Below, in pieces: positions 52,600 through 62,445 of a stretch of 64,000 bases of DNA. How positions within the stretch are numbered: the first letter of the stretch is position 1; every line of letters begins with the position of its first letter. Source of the stretch: Cytobacillus firmus DS1 (GTDB lineage Bacteria > Bacillota > Bacilli > Bacillales > Cytobacillaceae). The DNA lies in NCBI RefSeq assembly GCF_000565285.1, contig NZ_APVL01000010.1, forward strand, positions 124,001 through 188,000. Reading direction: 5' to 3'. The notes beneath the pieces were generated by a model. It was not told the DNA's origin. It worked only from the letters and a program-made list of their open reading frames with translations, and did no database searches. Both the position numbers and the translations under genes were made by a program.

Positions 52600-53934
52600 T
52601 TAGTACATGCTCAAGTACTGCTCGCGCTCCCATGGATGCACTTGCGTACGGAACATATCCCACTCAATTTCCTTCGCTTCAATGAAGTGTTCAAAGATAT
52701 GTTCGCCAAGAGCGGACACGATGACTTCATCTTTCTTAAGCTCATCAAGTGCAGCAGCCAATGTAGCCGGAAGATCCTTAATGCCTTCTTCTTCACGTTC
52801 CTGCTTGTTCATTACATAGATGTTGCGGTCTACTGGTGCCGGAGGAGTCAATTTGTTCTTGATTCCGTCAAGGCCAGCTTTTAGAAGTACAGCCATTGCA
52901 AGGTATGGGTTTGCAGCAGGGTCTACACTTCTTACTTCAACACGTGTACTTACACCACGGGAAGCCGGAATACGGATAAGCGGTGAACGGTTTTGAGCTG
53001 ACCAAGCAACATAACAAGGTGCTTCATAACCAGGCACCAAACGCTTATAAGAGTTAACAATTGGATTTGTTACTGCAGTAAATGCTGTCGCATGGTTGAT
53101 GATGCCTGCGATAAAGTGACGTGCATCTTCACTTAATTGAAGATCACCAGTTTCGTTGAAGAATGCATTTTTGCCATCCTTGAATAAGGAAACGTTACAG
53201 TGCATACCTGATCCGTTAACACCGAACAGCGGTTTTGGCATGAATGTCGCGTGCAGGCCGTGCTTGCGGGCAATTGTTTTAACAACAAGCTTGAATGTCT
53301 GAATTTGGTCGCAAGCTGTAAGAGCATCAGCATATTTGAAGTCAATTTCGTGCTGTCCAGGTGCAACCTCATGGTGAGAAGCTTCAATTTCAAAGCCCAT
53401 TTCTTCAAGCTCAAGCACGATATCGCGGCGGCAGTTTTCACCAAGGTCAGTTGGCGCAAGGTCAAAGTATCCGCCATTGTCGTTCAGTTCAAGAGTCGGC
53501 TCTCCAGCCTGGTCAAGCTTGAATAAGAAGAATTCCGGCTCAGGTCCTAAGTTGAAATCAGAGTATCCTAACTCTTCCATTTCTTGTAAGATTCGTCTTA
53601 AGTTGCTGCGGGGATCACCGAGGAATGGAGTTCCATCCGGATTGTAGATATCACAGATAAGGCGTGCAACTTTCCCTTTTTCAGCTGTCCAAGGGAATAC
53701 CACCCAGGTATCAAGGTCAGGATAAAGGTTCATATCTGATTCTTCAATACGTACAAAGCCTTCAATTGAAGATCCATCAAACATCATTTTGTTATCAAGG
53801 GCTTTTTCAAGCTGGCTGATCGGAATTTCAACGTTCTTGATAGTTCCAAGAATATCCGTAAACTGTAAACGGACGAATTTTACATTTTCCTCTTCTGCAA
53901 TTCGCTTAATATCTTCTTTAGTAAACTTTGCCAC
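52600..53934 (-). CDS. glnA: Glutamine synthetase, type I
   Basis: A 444-residue enzyme making glutamine from glutamate and ammonia with ATP. Motifs: the latch and DGSSIEGF loop near residue 54, the metal site [12 protein letters not shown] near 130, [12 protein letters not shown] near 240, and [13 protein letters not shown] near 318. The adenylylation Tyr loop of GSI-beta is absent, as expected for Bacillus GSI-alpha, which is controlled by feedback and GlnR/TnrA. It is the second gene of the glnRA operon, 103 nt after glnR. Confidence 0.98.
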   Translation of the reverse strand: MAKFTKEDIKRIAEEENVKFVRLQFTDILGTIKNVEIPISQLEKALDNKMMFDGSSIEGFVRIEESDMNLYPDLDTWVVFPWTAEKGKVARLICDIYNPDGTPFLGDPRSNLRRILQEMEELGYSDFNLGPEPEFFLFKLDQAGEPTLELNDNGGYFDLAPTDLGENCRRDIVLELEEMGFEIEASHHEVAPGQHEIDFKYADALTACDQIQTFKLVVKTIARKHGLHATFMPKPLFGVNGSGMHCNVSLFKDGKNAFFNETGDLQLSEDARHFIAGIINHATAFTAVTNPIVNSYKRLVPGYEAPCYVAWSAQNRSPLIRIPASRGVSTRVEVRSVDPAANPYLAMAVLLKAGLDGIKNKLTPPAPVDRNIYVMNKQEREEEGIKDLPATLAAALDELKKDEVIVSALGEHIFEHFIEAKEIEWDMFRTQVHPWEREQYLSMY

Positions 53935-54037
53935 TGGTAGTTCCTCCCTTAAATTTACATGAGTGATTTATTTTTTGCTCTGTTAATGTGCGCTCAGAAA
54001 TCCAAGACAATATCAACGAGCTTAAAAACGGCTTTTT

Positions 54038-54445
54038 TTAATGAAAAAAGCGATGCATGTTGCCCTGACGCAATGATGAACGATTAAATCGGCCCGCCTG
54101 CACTATTTCCTTGCGAAGGAGTTTCCGGATTTCTTCATCTGATAGATCGCGTCTCGCTTTTTCTGCTTGCTTATTCATGTTTTCAGTTATCGCTTGCTGT
54201 TCTTTTACGAAAAATAGTTGCTTGATCCCAGCCATGTTCACGCCTTGATCAATCAAATCTTTAATTTCCAGAAGGACATCGATGTCGTTTAAGGAAAAAA
54301 GCCTTCTATTTCCGTCAGTTCTAGCTGGAGAAATTAATTGGTGCTCTTCATAATAGCGAATCTGCCTGGCGGTCAGGTCAGTCAGCTGCATGACAGTACC
54401 AATTGGGAAAAGCGGCATGGAACGTCGAATTTCGCTTCCAGTCAA
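54038..54445 (-). CDS. glnR: MerR family nitrogen regulator GlnR
   Basis: A 135-residue repressor with N-terminal MerR-type winged helix ([40 protein letters not shown]) and C-terminal tail ending in the glutamine-synthetase-sensing [16 protein letters not shown]. When nitrogen is plentiful, feedback-inhibited GlnA activates it to repress glnRA. The TTG start at 54445 follows GGGGGAGA and gives a start ([13 protein letters not shown]) similar to B. subtilis GlnR. Confidence 0.95.
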   Translation of the reverse strand: MTGSEIRRSMPLFPIGTVMQLTDLTARQIRYYEEHQLISPARTDGNRRLFSLNDIDVLLEIKDLIDQGVNMAGIKQLFFVKEQQAITENMNKQAEKARRDLSDEEIRKLLRKEIVQAGRFNRSSLRQGNMHRFFH

Positions 54446-54480
54446 CTATTTCTCCCCCTTTTCAATTACTTCTTGAGTTT

Positions 54481-54509
54481 ATTATATGTAATGTCAGATT
54501 ATCTGTCAA
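54481..54509 (-). promoter_or_regulatory. Consensus sigma-A promoter of glnRA
   Basis: Minus-strand -35 TTGACA (54509-54504), a 17-bp spacer and -10 TATAAT (54486-54481): perfect consensus. Confidence 0.9.
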
Positions 54510-54531
54510 CTATATGTTAGCTTTTATAACA
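54492..54531 (-). promoter_or_regulatory. GlnR/TnrA boxes of glnRA
   Basis: TGTTATAAAAGCTAACA (54531-54515) is a perfect TGTNAN7TNACA site upstream of the -35. A second, poorer site (TGACAGATAATCTGACA, 54508-54492) overlaps the promoter, matching the two-operator arrangement of B. subtilis glnRA. Confidence 0.85.
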
Positions 54532-54633
54532 TGATTTTTTCAAAAAATTTTTGCCTTTCATATTTTTATATAATTCTCAGTAAAGAAACAGAAAAGGACA
54601 ACTAACTATGTAGCTGTCCTTCTTAATATTCAC

Positions 54634-55905
54634 CTAATTTATTTGGACTAAACCTTTTTCCAGCAATTGGTTCAGCGCGATGCATACAGCCATTTTCACA
54701 TGGGAATAAGTAACTCCGCCTTGAACATAAGCAACATATGGAGGCCTGATGGGGCCATCAGCCGTCAGTTCAATGCTTGCCCCCTGAATAAAAGTACCCG
54801 CTGCCATGATAACATCGTCTTCATATCCTGGCATATAAGCAGGATAGGCAGTTACATGGGAATTAACAGGAGATGCAAATTGAATCGCCTGGCAAAAAGC
54901 CACCATTTTTTCTTTATCATCAAATTGAACAGATTGGATTAAATCGGTTCTTTTACTGTCCCACTTTGGATTGGAGTTCATTCCAAGCCGTTCAAGCAGT
55001 GCTGCTGTAAAAACAGCCCCTTTCAAAGCCTGACCGACAACATGGGGAGCCAGGAAAAAGCCCTGATACATATCCTGAAGGCTGTAAAGGGATGCACCCG
55101 CTTCTGCACCAATTCCCGGTGAAGTCATTCGGTAGGAACAGGCTTCCACCCATTCTTTTTTCCCGACAATATAACCGCCAGTCTTGGCAATCCCCCCTCC
55201 AGGGTTCTTGATTAGCGACCCGGCCATCAAGTCTGCCCCAACATGGCAAGGCTCTCGGTCTTCAACAAACTCTCCATAGCAATTATCAACAAAAACAATC
55301 GCATCCGGCTTAATTTCTTTTACGAACTGAATCATTTCTTCTATTTGTTCGATTGTGAATGATGGTCTTGTTGCGTATCCCTTAGAACGCTGTATGCCAA
55401 TCATTTTCGTATTCGGTTTAATTGCTTTTTCAACTGCAGGATAATCAATGCTTCCATCTTTATTCAGCGGGATGCTATTGTATCCAATCCCGAACTCTTT
55501 CAGCGAACCGTTTCCAGTTCCCCGGATTCCAACAATTTCTTCCAGTGTGTCATAAGGTTTTCCGGTGATGTACAGCAAATCATCACCCGGCCGCAATACG
55601 CCAAAGAGTGCAATGGAAATGGCATGCGTGCCTGATATAATCTGAGAGCGGACCAATCCTGCTTCCCCGCCGAAAACCTCAGCATATATTTCCTCCAATG
55701 TATCCCTGCCGATATCATCGTATCCATATCCGGTTGAAGGAATGAAATGCGAATCGCTGACTTTGAAATTTTGAAAGCTCTTTAATACACGGTATTGATT
55801 CTCATCAATCCGCTCATCAATACTCTTTAATACCTCTGAAATTTTCTGCTCCACTTCTTTTACAATCGGCTGGAGCTTTTCTCCTTTTGATAACTGTTGA
55901 AACAT
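54634..55905 (-). CDS. ynbB: Methionine gamma-lyase family PLP protein (YnbB, aluminium-resistance-like)
   Basis: A 423-residue fold-type I PLP enzyme. Features: SGTHAISIALFGVLRPGDDLLYITGKPYDTLEE near residue 90-120, VFVDNCYGEFVE near 203 (PLP-binding Asp), and GGGIAKTGGYIVG near 240 with the Schiff-base Lys. Relatives are annotated as aluminium resistance or methionine gamma-lyase-like proteins; the true reaction is uncertain. Its neighbours hflX and glnR match B. subtilis ynbA-ynbB-glnR. The ATG is 14 nt after hflX, probably cotranscribed. Confidence 0.88.
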   Translation of the reverse strand: MFQQLSKGEKLQPIVKEVEQKISEVLKSIDERIDENQYRVLKSFQNFKVSDSHFIPSTGYGYDDIGRDTLEEIYAEVFGGEAGLVRSQIISGTHAISIALFGVLRPGDDLLYITGKPYDTLEEIVGIRGTGNGSLKEFGIGYNSIPLNKDGSIDYPAVEKAIKPNTKMIGIQRSKGYATRPSFTIEQIEEMIQFVKEIKPDAIVFVDNCYGEFVEDREPCHVGADLMAGSLIKNPGGGIAKTGGYIVGKKEWVEACSYRMTSPGIGAEAGASLYSLQDMYQGFFLAPHVVGQALKGAVFTAALLERLGMNSNPKWDSKRTDLIQSVQFDDKEKMVAFCQAIQFASPVNSHVTAYPAYMPGYEDDVIMAAGTFIQGASIELTADGPIRPPYVAYVQGGVTYSHVKMAVCIALNQLLEKGLVQIN

Positions 55906-55918
55906 GATGTTCTCCTAA

Positions 55919-57175
55919 CTATACGGTATATTTCATTAAATGCCCTGAAATCTGATGGTCTTCGAGGTAATAGCCCTTGCAAACATAGAGCTCTTTATCT
56001 TCATTGAAAGTCAATTCCCTCAGGACGGTTTCGTTCTTGAGCTGTGACAGCAGTTTTCCCTCTGTCGAAGGCACCTCCACATGATAATGCTTCATCATTC
56101 CCAGGATCATCTGCTCGACTTTCCGTTTCAGCTCATTGCGGTCATCTTCTTTAAAGGCACTGATCTGAATCGTTTCTGTTCTAGCGGTCGGGACAAAATC
56201 AGGATGCCTTAAATCTCTTTTATTATATACCGTCAGCTGCGGTATTTTATCATTTTCCAAATCTTCTATCAGTTTATTGACTGTCTGCTCATGCTGGTAA
56301 TAATCGGGATTGGACATATCGACCACATGAAGAAGAAGATCTGCTTCATTAACTTCTTCCAGAGTGGAACGGAAGGCTGCAATAAGAGTAGTCGGCAAAT
56401 CCTGAATAAATCCGACTGTATCTGTCACAAGTGTGATAAATCCGCTTGGCAAAATCAGCTTGCGGGTCATCGGATCAAGTGTGGCAAACAGCTGGTTCTC
56501 TTCATAGGAATCCGCTTCGGACAGCCTGTTAAAAATCGTGGATTTCCCTGCATTTGTGTAGCCGACAAGCGCAATTTGAAATGCTTTGTTTTTCTTCCTG
56601 CGTTCACGGTATCTGTCACGGTGCTGCACAATGACGGAAAGCTGGGTCTTAATATCATCAATGCGGCGGCGGATATGGCGGCGGTCTGATTCAAGCTTGG
56701 TCTCACCTGGTCCCCTTGTGCCGATTCCCGCTCCAAGCCTTGAAAGCTGGACACCCTGTCCTGACAGGCGAGGCAGCAGATACTGCAGCTGTGCCAATTC
56801 GACCTGTAGCTTCCCTTCTTTAGAACGCGCTCTCTGCGCAAAAATATCCAAAATCAGCTGTGTGCGGTCAATGATCCTGGCATCCAAATCTGCAGATAAG
56901 TTGCGGACCTGGCTAGATGAGAGCTCATCGTTAAAAATGATAATATCTGCTTCCATTTCTTCCTGAAGTGCAGCCAGTTCCTCTACTTTCCCTTTTCCAA
57001 TATATGTAGACGGATGGACACGTTCCCTTTTTTGAGTAATCGAAGCTAAAACTTTTCCGTTTGCAGTTTCAGTCAGCGATTCCAATTCTTCCATTGAATA
57101 TTCAAACCGCTGGTCATCATCATCAGTATGACAGCCCACAAGAATGACTTTTTCATAATCTGGCTTATGCTCCAA
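55919..57175 (-). CDS. hflX: Ribosome-associated GTPase HflX
   Basis: A 418-residue GTPase. The N-terminal HflX domain (about 5-190) has [14 protein letters not shown] and [30 protein letters not shown]. The G domain has G1 [10 protein letters not shown]3 DTVGFIQD and G4 YNKRD. HflX splits or rescues stalled ribosomes under stress. The frame starts at an ATG at 57193 without a Shine-Dalgarno; AGAGGG places the TTG at 57175 at good spacing, so I use it. First gene of hflX-ynbB. Confidence 0.92.
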   Translation of the reverse strand: MEHKPDYEKVILVGCHTDDDDQRFEYSMEELESLTETANGKVLASITQKRERVHPSTYIGKGKVEELAALQEEMEADIIIFNDELSSSQVRNLSADLDARIIDRTQLILDIFAQRARSKEGKLQVELAQLQYLLPRLSGQGVQLSRLGAGIGTRGPGETKLESDRRHIRRRIDDIKTQLSVIVQHRDRYRERRKKNKAFQIALVGYTNAGKSTIFNRLSEADSYEENQLFATLDPMTRKLILPSGFITLVTDTVGFIQDLPTTLIAAFRSTLEEVNEADLLLHVVDMSNPDYYQHEQTVNKLIEDLENDKIPQLTVYNKRDLRHPDFVPTARTETIQISAFKEDDRNELKRKVEQMILGMMKHYHVEVPSTEGKLLSQLKNETVLRELTFNEDKELYVCKGYYLEDHQISGHLMKYTV

Positions 57176-57411
57176 CCAGCATCCCTCTTTCATATGCTTA
57201 TTTTAATTGATAACATCATAACAAAAAACAATTTCAAATACTAATTTTTACCGCTAAACACAGGCTTTTGCACCGTCCATTTGAAATGACAAAAAAAATG
57301 GTTGTATTTCTATTTTTCCGTGTTAAAATCATATTGTTTGGAAAGAATTTACGTTTTTAATTAACTAACTTAAATAGATATATAGATTTGCATCAAGAGG
57401 AGAAATGGCAT

Positions 57412-58026
57412 ATGACATGGGAAGTTTTAAGTATGATCGGCACTGTTGCTTTCGCTGTAAGCGGTGCAATTGTAGCCATGGAAGAAGAATATGATATTTT
57501 AGGTGTATATATCCTTGGGATTGTTACTGCTTTTGGCGGCGGGGCGATCCGAAACCTGCTAATCGGTGTTCCTGTCTCTGCCCTTTGGGAACAGGGGTTA
57601 TTTTTTCAGATTGCCCTTTTATCCATCACAGCAGTAATGCTATTCCCGAACAACCTGCTCAAACACTGGCAAAAATGGGGCAATTTCACTGACGCAATCG
57701 GATTATCCGCCTTTGCCATCCAAGGAGCACTGTACGCAACTGAAATGAACCATCCTTTAAGCGCCGTAATTGTGGCTGCTGTATTGACTGGAAGCGGCGG
57801 GGGTATCATCCGTGACCTTCTAGCAAGAAGAAAACCGCTTGTATTACGCTCTGAAATCTATGCGGTCTGGGCTATCCTTTGCGGTTTTGGAGTGGGACTC
57901 GGAATCGCCTCAGCCCCCTTTGAACTTTACACTTTGTTTATCATTATTACCGCTTTGCGGGTTTTATCTTACACATATAATTGGAAGCTTCCGGTAAAGA
58001 GGCTTGGGACAAAAGCATCGGCTTAA
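57412..58026 (+). CDS. Trimeric intracellular cation channel family protein (UPF0126)
   Basis: A 204-residue integral membrane protein with two homologous three-helix repeats plus a final helix, the TRIC fold. The repeats carry AFGGGAIRNLLIG (about 46-58) and LTGSGGGIIRDLLARRKP (about 130-147), the glycine-rich kinks with basic residues that line the pore in bacterial TRIC channels, proposed to conduct potassium. GAGGAGA precedes the ATG at 57412, which is 8 codons into the open frame. A terminator overlaps the gene end. Confidence 0.88.
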   Translation: MTWEVLSMIGTVAFAVSGAIVAMEEEYDILGVYILGIVTAFGGGAIRNLLIGVPVSALWEQGLFFQIALLSITAVMLFPNNLLKHWQKWGNFTDAIGLSAFAIQGALYATEMNHPLSAVIVAAVLTGSGGGIIRDLLARRKPLVLRSEIYAVWAILCGFGVGLGIASAPFELYTLFIIITALRVLSYTYNWKLPVKRLGTKASA

Positions 58027-58046
58027 GCTGGTGCTTTTATTTTTCG
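58013..58046 (+). terminator. Terminator overlapping the end of the TRIC gene
   Basis: GCATCGGC pairs with GCTGGTGC over the stop codon, followed by TTTTATTTTT. Confidence 0.6.
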
Positions 58047-58056
58047 AACTATATTA

Positions 58057-58088
58057 AAAAGACCTGCTCAATCCATGAGCAGGCCACA
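58057..58088 (-). terminator. Terminator of the glutaredoxin gene
   Basis: Minus-strand GGCCTGCTC pairs with GAGCAGGTC, followed by TTTTT. Confidence 0.75.
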
Positions 58089-58094
58089 TCTATA

Positions 58095-58328
58095 TTATTG
58101 CTTCACATTCGCCATAATTGTATTTGGATCAAAGCCAATGACCCATTTGCCATTCACATTGATCTGCGGAACTCCCATTTGTCCGGTTGTTGCAACCAAT
58201 TTTTGTGCCTCTCTCTGATCATTCTGCACATTAACCTCTATATACTCCAGCCCTTTCTCATCCAGAAAATTCTTGACCATTGTACAGTAAGGGCAAGTAT
58301 TCGTTGTATAAACCGTAATAGTGTTCAT
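58095..58328 (-). CDS. Glutaredoxin-like protein
   Basis: A 77-residue thioredoxin-fold protein with active site CPYC at residues 12-15 (TNTCPYCTMVKNFL), cis-Pro loop GQMGVPQINVNG near 50 and the glutathione-type site GFDP near 65. As this group of bacteria uses bacillithiol rather than glutathione, it may work with that thiol or with thioredoxin reductase; this is inference. GAAGGAGG supports the ATG at 58328. It is 66 nt downstream of spoVK on the same strand. Confidence 0.9.
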   Translation of the reverse strand: MNTITVYTTNTCPYCTMVKNFLDEKGLEYIEVNVQNDQREAQKLVATTGQMGVPQINVNGKWVIGFDPNTIMANVKQ

Positions 58329-58394
58329 TTTATATTCCTCCTTCAATAAAAAAACAATGTTTTTTGACACTGTCATGTTTATTACAATATCCCC

Positions 58395-59345
58395 TTAATC
58401 AGCTTCTTCAAACACCAAATCATTGCTCCTGATGGTCATCAGATCATGTTTGTCATAGCTGTTTTGCATTAACAGGCGCATGGCCTGAGTCCGGATTGAT
58501 TTTTCTATAATATTTCGGATGTAGCGCCCGTTCGAAAAGCTGTTTGGGCTGAGATTATTTTTTACATAGTGTAAGTGTTCCCTTAGTTTTCTTTCCGATT
58601 CGTGACTTAAAGTATACTCCCTTTCTTTTAGCATCCTCTGCCCAATTTCCATCAGCTGCTCTATCGAGTAATCAGGGAAGTCAACAACAAGGGGAAAACG
58701 GGAATGAAGACCCGGATTCAGCGTTAGGAAATGATTCATTTCTCTAGAATAGCCTGCCAGAATCAGGATAAATTCATGCTGCCGGTCTTCCATATGCTTG
58801 ACGAGGGTGTCAATGGCTTCCTTGCCAAAGTCTTTTTCTCCGCCTCTTCCTAATGAGTACGCTTCGTCAATGAAAAGAATCCCGCCTATCGCTTTTTTGA
58901 CCAGATCCCTTGTCTTTTGGGCGGTATGGCCGATGTATTCACCGACAAGGTCGGCCCGCTCTGCTTCAATCAGATGTCCTTTTGACAGCACATTCATTTT
59001 TTGAAAAAGCTTGCCTATTAATCGGGCAACCGTTGTTTTACCTGTGCCGGGATTGCCTTTGAACATCATATGCAATGCTTGCTTTCCAGCTTTGAGACCG
59101 GCTTCCTCGCGCTTTTTATTCACATAAATCCACGCATAGATCTCCTTGATCATTTTCTTCATCTCTTCCATTCCCACAAGAGCGCCAAGTTCTTCTTCAA
59201 TTTCTTTTAGAGCTGTATGCTCAGGCGGAATGGCTTTTGGAGCCGCTTGGGATTCGGGAAGCTCTTTTGTGTATGTTTTTCGCTTTTGTGAATTGAGCAC
59301 GATGCTGATCTGTCCGTTATTCTTCAGGCGAATCGGCTGGTCCAA
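58395..59345 (-). CDS. spoVK: Stage V sporulation protein K (AAA ATPase)
   Basis: A 316-residue CbbX/SpoVK-type AAA protein. Walker A is KGNPGTGKTTVARLIG near residue 105, Walker B GGILFIDEAYSLGRG near 160, and the sensor/arginine-finger region NPGLHSRFPLVVDFPDYS near 215. It is needed for spore maturation in B. subtilis, where the gene also lies next to hflX (ynbA). The TTG start (59345) follows GAGGTGATAG. The 423-bp upstream gap may hold a sporulation promoter, which I could not define. Confidence 0.92.
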   Translation of the reverse strand: MDQPIRLKNNGQISIVLNSQKRKTYTKELPESQAAPKAIPPEHTALKEIEEELGALVGMEEMKKMIKEIYAWIYVNKKREEAGLKAGKQALHMMFKGNPGTGKTTVARLIGKLFQKMNVLSKGHLIEAERADLVGEYIGHTAQKTRDLVKKAIGGILFIDEAYSLGRGGEKDFGKEAIDTLVKHMEDRQHEFILILAGYSREMNHFLTLNPGLHSRFPLVVDFPDYSIEQLMEIGQRMLKEREYTLSHESERKLREHLHYVKNNLSPNSFSNGRYIRNIIEKSIRTQAMRLLMQNSYDKHDLMTIRSNDLVFEEAD

Positions 59346-59713
59346 AAGCTATCACCTCACATTCTTAGCACAGTATACGCATAGAAGTAATCGTTGTGAC
59401 AAAAGCCTATATGCATCCGTGAGATTACTGTTATTTAGGCTAAAATACGACATGTTCCCGTCCATTTCAGCAATCAATGATGCAGGAGTGTCGGTTCATG
59501 CGGTTTCCCGAGAAATAAGGTGAAATTTCCATAAAAGCTATGGCTTTACTCCGTTTCTGCATGGCACAGAGTAATTAAGCCGTTCATCATGGACAAGGGA
59601 AACGAGCCCGCAATCAGCTTGCCCTCATAGAAACAATTACATTCCCATACCTATATGTATTCAGATAGCGTCCGTTTCATTAAATATTTTTGCCTTTCTT
59701 ATCGCACTGACAT
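59346..59713. other. Intergenic region between spoVK and hfq
   Basis: No gene is convincing on either strand. A 40-residue plus-strand frame ending near 59523 lacks a ribosome-binding site. Presumably it contains the spoVK promoter. Confidence 0.3.
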
Positions 59714-59746
59714 AAGAAAATAGCCCGCTTCATTCAAAGCGGGCTG
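59714..59746 (-). terminator. Terminator of hfq
   Basis: Minus-strand AGCCCGCTT pairs with AAGCGGGCT, followed by a T-rich tail. Confidence 0.8.
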
Positions 59747-59768
59747 TTCTTCCTGACTATGTTATATT

Positions 59769-60002
59769 CTATTGCTGGTTTTCTAAATCCAACTGAACAT
59801 TGCGCTGGGGAACGAATGTTGAAATCGCATGCTTGTAAACAAGCTGCTGCTTTCCTTCTGATTCAAATAGTACAGTAAAATTATCAAAGCCTTTAATACA
59901 GCCTCTAATTTGGAATCCATTTAATAAGAACACGGTACAATTCGTATTATCCTTGCGTAGCTGGTTAAGAACCTGATCCTGAATATTGATTGCTGATTTC
60001 AT
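59769..60002 (-). CDS. hfq: RNA-binding protein Hfq
   Basis: A 77-residue Sm-like protein. Sm1 has [38 protein letters not shown], and Sm2 has [12 protein letters not shown] with the typical YKHA motif. It forms a hexamer that binds small RNAs and mRNAs. The gene follows miaA by 27 nt, the usual miaA-hfq order. The ATG follows AGAGGAGG. Confidence 0.97.
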   Translation of the reverse strand: MKSAINIQDQVLNQLRKDNTNCTVFLLNGFQIRGCIKGFDNFTVLFESEGKQQLVYKHAISTFVPQRNVQLDLENQQ

Positions 60003-60029
60003 TTTAATCCTCCTCTTTTATCTCTAACA

Positions 60030-60992
60030 TTATGTATTCGATTTTATTTTCAGCTTTCCTTCAATATGAGCAGAAATTTCAGCGAATTTTTTTTCAAACT
60101 CATGAGGGTCGGCTGTATCGGACATATCAAACCATTCCACATTCATCTTGTTTCGAAACCAAGTTAGCTGCCTTTTTGCATATCTTCTTGAATTTTGCTT
60201 CAGATTTTCTACGGCATCCTCCAGAGAAACACTTCCTTTAAAGTATTCATACAGCTCTTTATACCCGATGGCCTGTATGGACTGGCAATCCTTTAATCCC
60301 TGATCATACAAGGATCTCACCTCTTCAAGCAAACCTTCCTTCATCATGATCTCAACCCGGTGATTGATGCGTTCATATAAGGATTCCCGATCCAAAGTTA
60401 ATCCAATCAGTGCCATATCATAAAGAAGTTCCGGGTTTTGTTTTTCCTGATACTGGGACATCGTATTACCTGTGCAATGGTAAATTTCCAGTGCCCTGAT
60501 CACTCTTCTAACGTTATTAGGGTGAATTTTTTCGGCGCTTTCAGGATCTACATCCAAAAGCTCCTCATAAAGAACAGCGTTCCCTTCTCTTTCGGCGCGC
60601 TCCTCTAATGTTCTTCTGAATTCCTCATCTGAAGGCGCATCGGAAAATTGGTAATCATAAATAACAGATTGAATATACAACCCCGTCCCACCAACAATCA
60701 TTGGAAGTTTGCCTCTAGAACTGATCTCTGTGATCTTACTTCGGACAAGTCCCTGAAATTCAGCTGCCGAAAATGGATCTTCAGGATTTTTGATATCAAT
60801 TAAATGATGCGGAATCCCTTCCATTTCTTCTTCTTTAATTTTTGCCGTGCCGATATCCATGCTTTTATATATTTGCATAGAATCTCCGCTGATGATTTCG
60901 GCATTAAATCTTTTTGCCAGATGAATGCTTAATTTTGTTTTTCCAACAGCTGTAGGGCCAATCAGTACTGCAAGCTTTTCTTTTTCACTCAT
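60030..60992 (-). CDS. miaA: tRNA dimethylallyltransferase
   Basis: A 320-residue enzyme that adds the dimethylallyl group to adenosine 37 of tRNAs reading codons starting with U. The P-loop is LIGPTAVGKTKLSIH near residue 10, followed by ISGDSMQIYKSMDIGTAK near 34 and PMIVGGTGLYIQS near 95. The C-terminal tRNA-binding end is RRYAKRQLTWFRN near 285. First gene of miaA-hfq, with GGCAGTGA-type leader; the promoter is not clear to me. Confidence 0.97.
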   Translation of the reverse strand: MSEKEKLAVLIGPTAVGKTKLSIHLAKRFNAEIISGDSMQIYKSMDIGTAKIKEEEMEGIPHHLIDIKNPEDPFSAAEFQGLVRSKITEISSRGKLPMIVGGTGLYIQSVIYDYQFSDAPSDEEFRRTLEERAEREGNAVLYEELLDVDPESAEKIHPNNVRRVIRALEIYHCTGNTMSQYQEKQNPELLYDMALIGLTLDRESLYERINHRVEIMMKEGLLEEVRSLYDQGLKDCQSIQAIGYKELYEYFKGSVSLEDAVENLKQNSRRYAKRQLTWFRNKMNVEWFDMSDTADPHEFEKKFAEISAHIEGKLKIKSNT

Positions 60993-61266
60993 TTGTTCAC
61001 TGCCTTTACTGCCATTTAATTATTATCCTAACATATAGCAGGAAAATTTTTCAGGTATCATCTTACCATTCTTTTCATAAAAACAGAACATTTATGCATT
61101 ATGAACAAGTATCACGTTTCCTATTCGACAAGTTTCCTAAAATTTTCTTATAAAATTACATTTTATTAACGATTCCATAACAAACAAAGGCTAACCCCCA
61201 AAATCGTGTTAATTTATTAGAAGGTTATATTGTTACAATATAAATTTGAAATTGGGTGAAGAAATC

Positions 61267-62274
61267 ATGTTAAATACATCTGAAATTGGAATAGACTTAG
61301 GAACTGCAAATATCCTTGTATACAGCAAAACAAAAGGCATTATCCTTAATGAACCTTCTGTAGTAGCAATTGATACAGAAACGAAAAAAGTGTTAGCTGT
61401 CGGTAAAGAAGCAAAAGAGATGATCGGGAAAACACCGGGCCGCATCGTTGCCATCCGGCCTCTTAAAGACGGGGTTATTGCCGACTATGACACAACAACT
61501 GAAATGCTTCGCCAGGTTATGCGAAAAGCATCGAAAAAAGTTGGATTTGCCATCAGAAAGCCAAATGTCGTTGTATGTACGCCATCTGGTTCGACAAGTG
61601 TTGAAAGAAGAGCCATTCATGATGCTGTCCGCAATGCGGGAGCTAAGAAGGTACATCTGATTGAAGAGCCTGTAGCAGCAGCAATTGGTTCAGGCATGCC
61701 TGTTGATGAGCCTGTCGCGAACGTAGTAGTTGATATTGGCGGCGGTTCAACGGAAGTAGCCATTATCTCTTTTGGCGGAGTTGTAGCCTGCAATTCAATC
61801 CGCATTGGCGGAGACAGACTTGACGATGATATCATTCAATATGTACGGAAAGAATACAACGTCCTGATTGGAGAAAGAACAGCCGAACATATTAAAATGG
61901 AAATCGGCTACGCGCTGATTGACCATGAAGAACTGACAATGGAAGTGCGTGGCCGCGACCTTGTTACCGGCCTGCCGAAGACTATTACATTGTCTTCCTA
62001 TGAAATCCGCGATGCAATCAAAGAATCATTGCTTCATATTCTTGAAGCAATCCGCGCAACCTTAGAGGACAGCCCGGCCGAACTTAGCGGAGACATCGTA
62101 GACCGCGGTGTGATTCTTTCCGGCGGCGGTGCCCTTTTAAACGGCATGCAGGAATGGCTTTCACAGGAAATTGTAGTCCCTGTACACCTTGCACCAAGCC
62201 CGCTTGAATCTGTAGCGGTTGGAACAGGAAAAGCCCTGCAATTTATTGATAAGCTGCATACGGCAGTGAGATAA
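61267..62274 (+). CDS. mreBH: MreB-like actin homologue MreBH
   Basis: A 335-residue bacterial actin. Nucleotide-binding motifs are [15 protein letters not shown] near residue 5, [15 protein letters not shown] near 155 and [12 protein letters not shown] near 285. The start [17 protein letters not shown] and later [12 protein letters not shown] match MreBH better than MreB or Mbl. MreBH directs LytE-type hydrolases during cylindrical wall growth. GGGTGAAG supports the ATG at 61267. Upstream, AACCCCC (61193-61199) resembles a sigma-I -35 element (B. subtilis mreBH is sigma-I-dependent), but I could not find a matching -10. It sits between mutL and miaA. Confidence 0.93.
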   Translation: MLNTSEIGIDLGTANILVYSKTKGIILNEPSVVAIDTETKKVLAVGKEAKEMIGKTPGRIVAIRPLKDGVIADYDTTTEMLRQVMRKASKKVGFAIRKPNVVVCTPSGSTSVERRAIHDAVRNAGAKKVHLIEEPVAAAIGSGMPVDEPVANVVVDIGGGSTEVAIISFGGVVACNSIRIGGDRLDDDIIQYVRKEYNVLIGERTAEHIKMEIGYALIDHEELTMEVRGRDLVTGLPKTITLSSYEIRDAIKESLLHILEAIRATLEDSPAELSGDIVDRGVILSGGGALLNGMQEWLSQEIVVPVHLAPSPLESVAVGTGKALQFIDKLHTAVR

Positions 62275-62284
62275 GCTATAAGAA

Positions 62285-62321
62285 AAGCATCCATTCCTCG
62301 AAATGGATGCTTGTTTGTTTT
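62285..62321 (+). terminator. Terminator of mreBH
   Basis: AAGCATCCATT pairs with AATGGATGCTT around a 6-nt loop, followed by a T-rich tail. Confidence 0.8.
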
Positions 62322-62404
62322 GTATATTGACCTTTTGAGCGAAAAAAGAAAAAATCATGGGCCAAACACCATTTAGTTTACATAATATTATTATCGTCTA
62401 TAAA

Positions 62405-62437
62405 TAAAAAAACGCCGAACCACTCTGGTTCAGCGTC
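62405..62437 (-). terminator. Terminator of mutL
   Basis: Minus-strand ACGCTGAACC pairs with GGTTCGGCGT, followed by seven T residues. Confidence 0.8.
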
Positions 62438-62445
62438 GTTCTCTT

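Noticed and set aside
61193..61230. Sigma-I promoter for mreBH
   Set aside because: AACCCCC resembles its -35, but no CGAA-type -10 at a suitable distance was found; left as a remark only.
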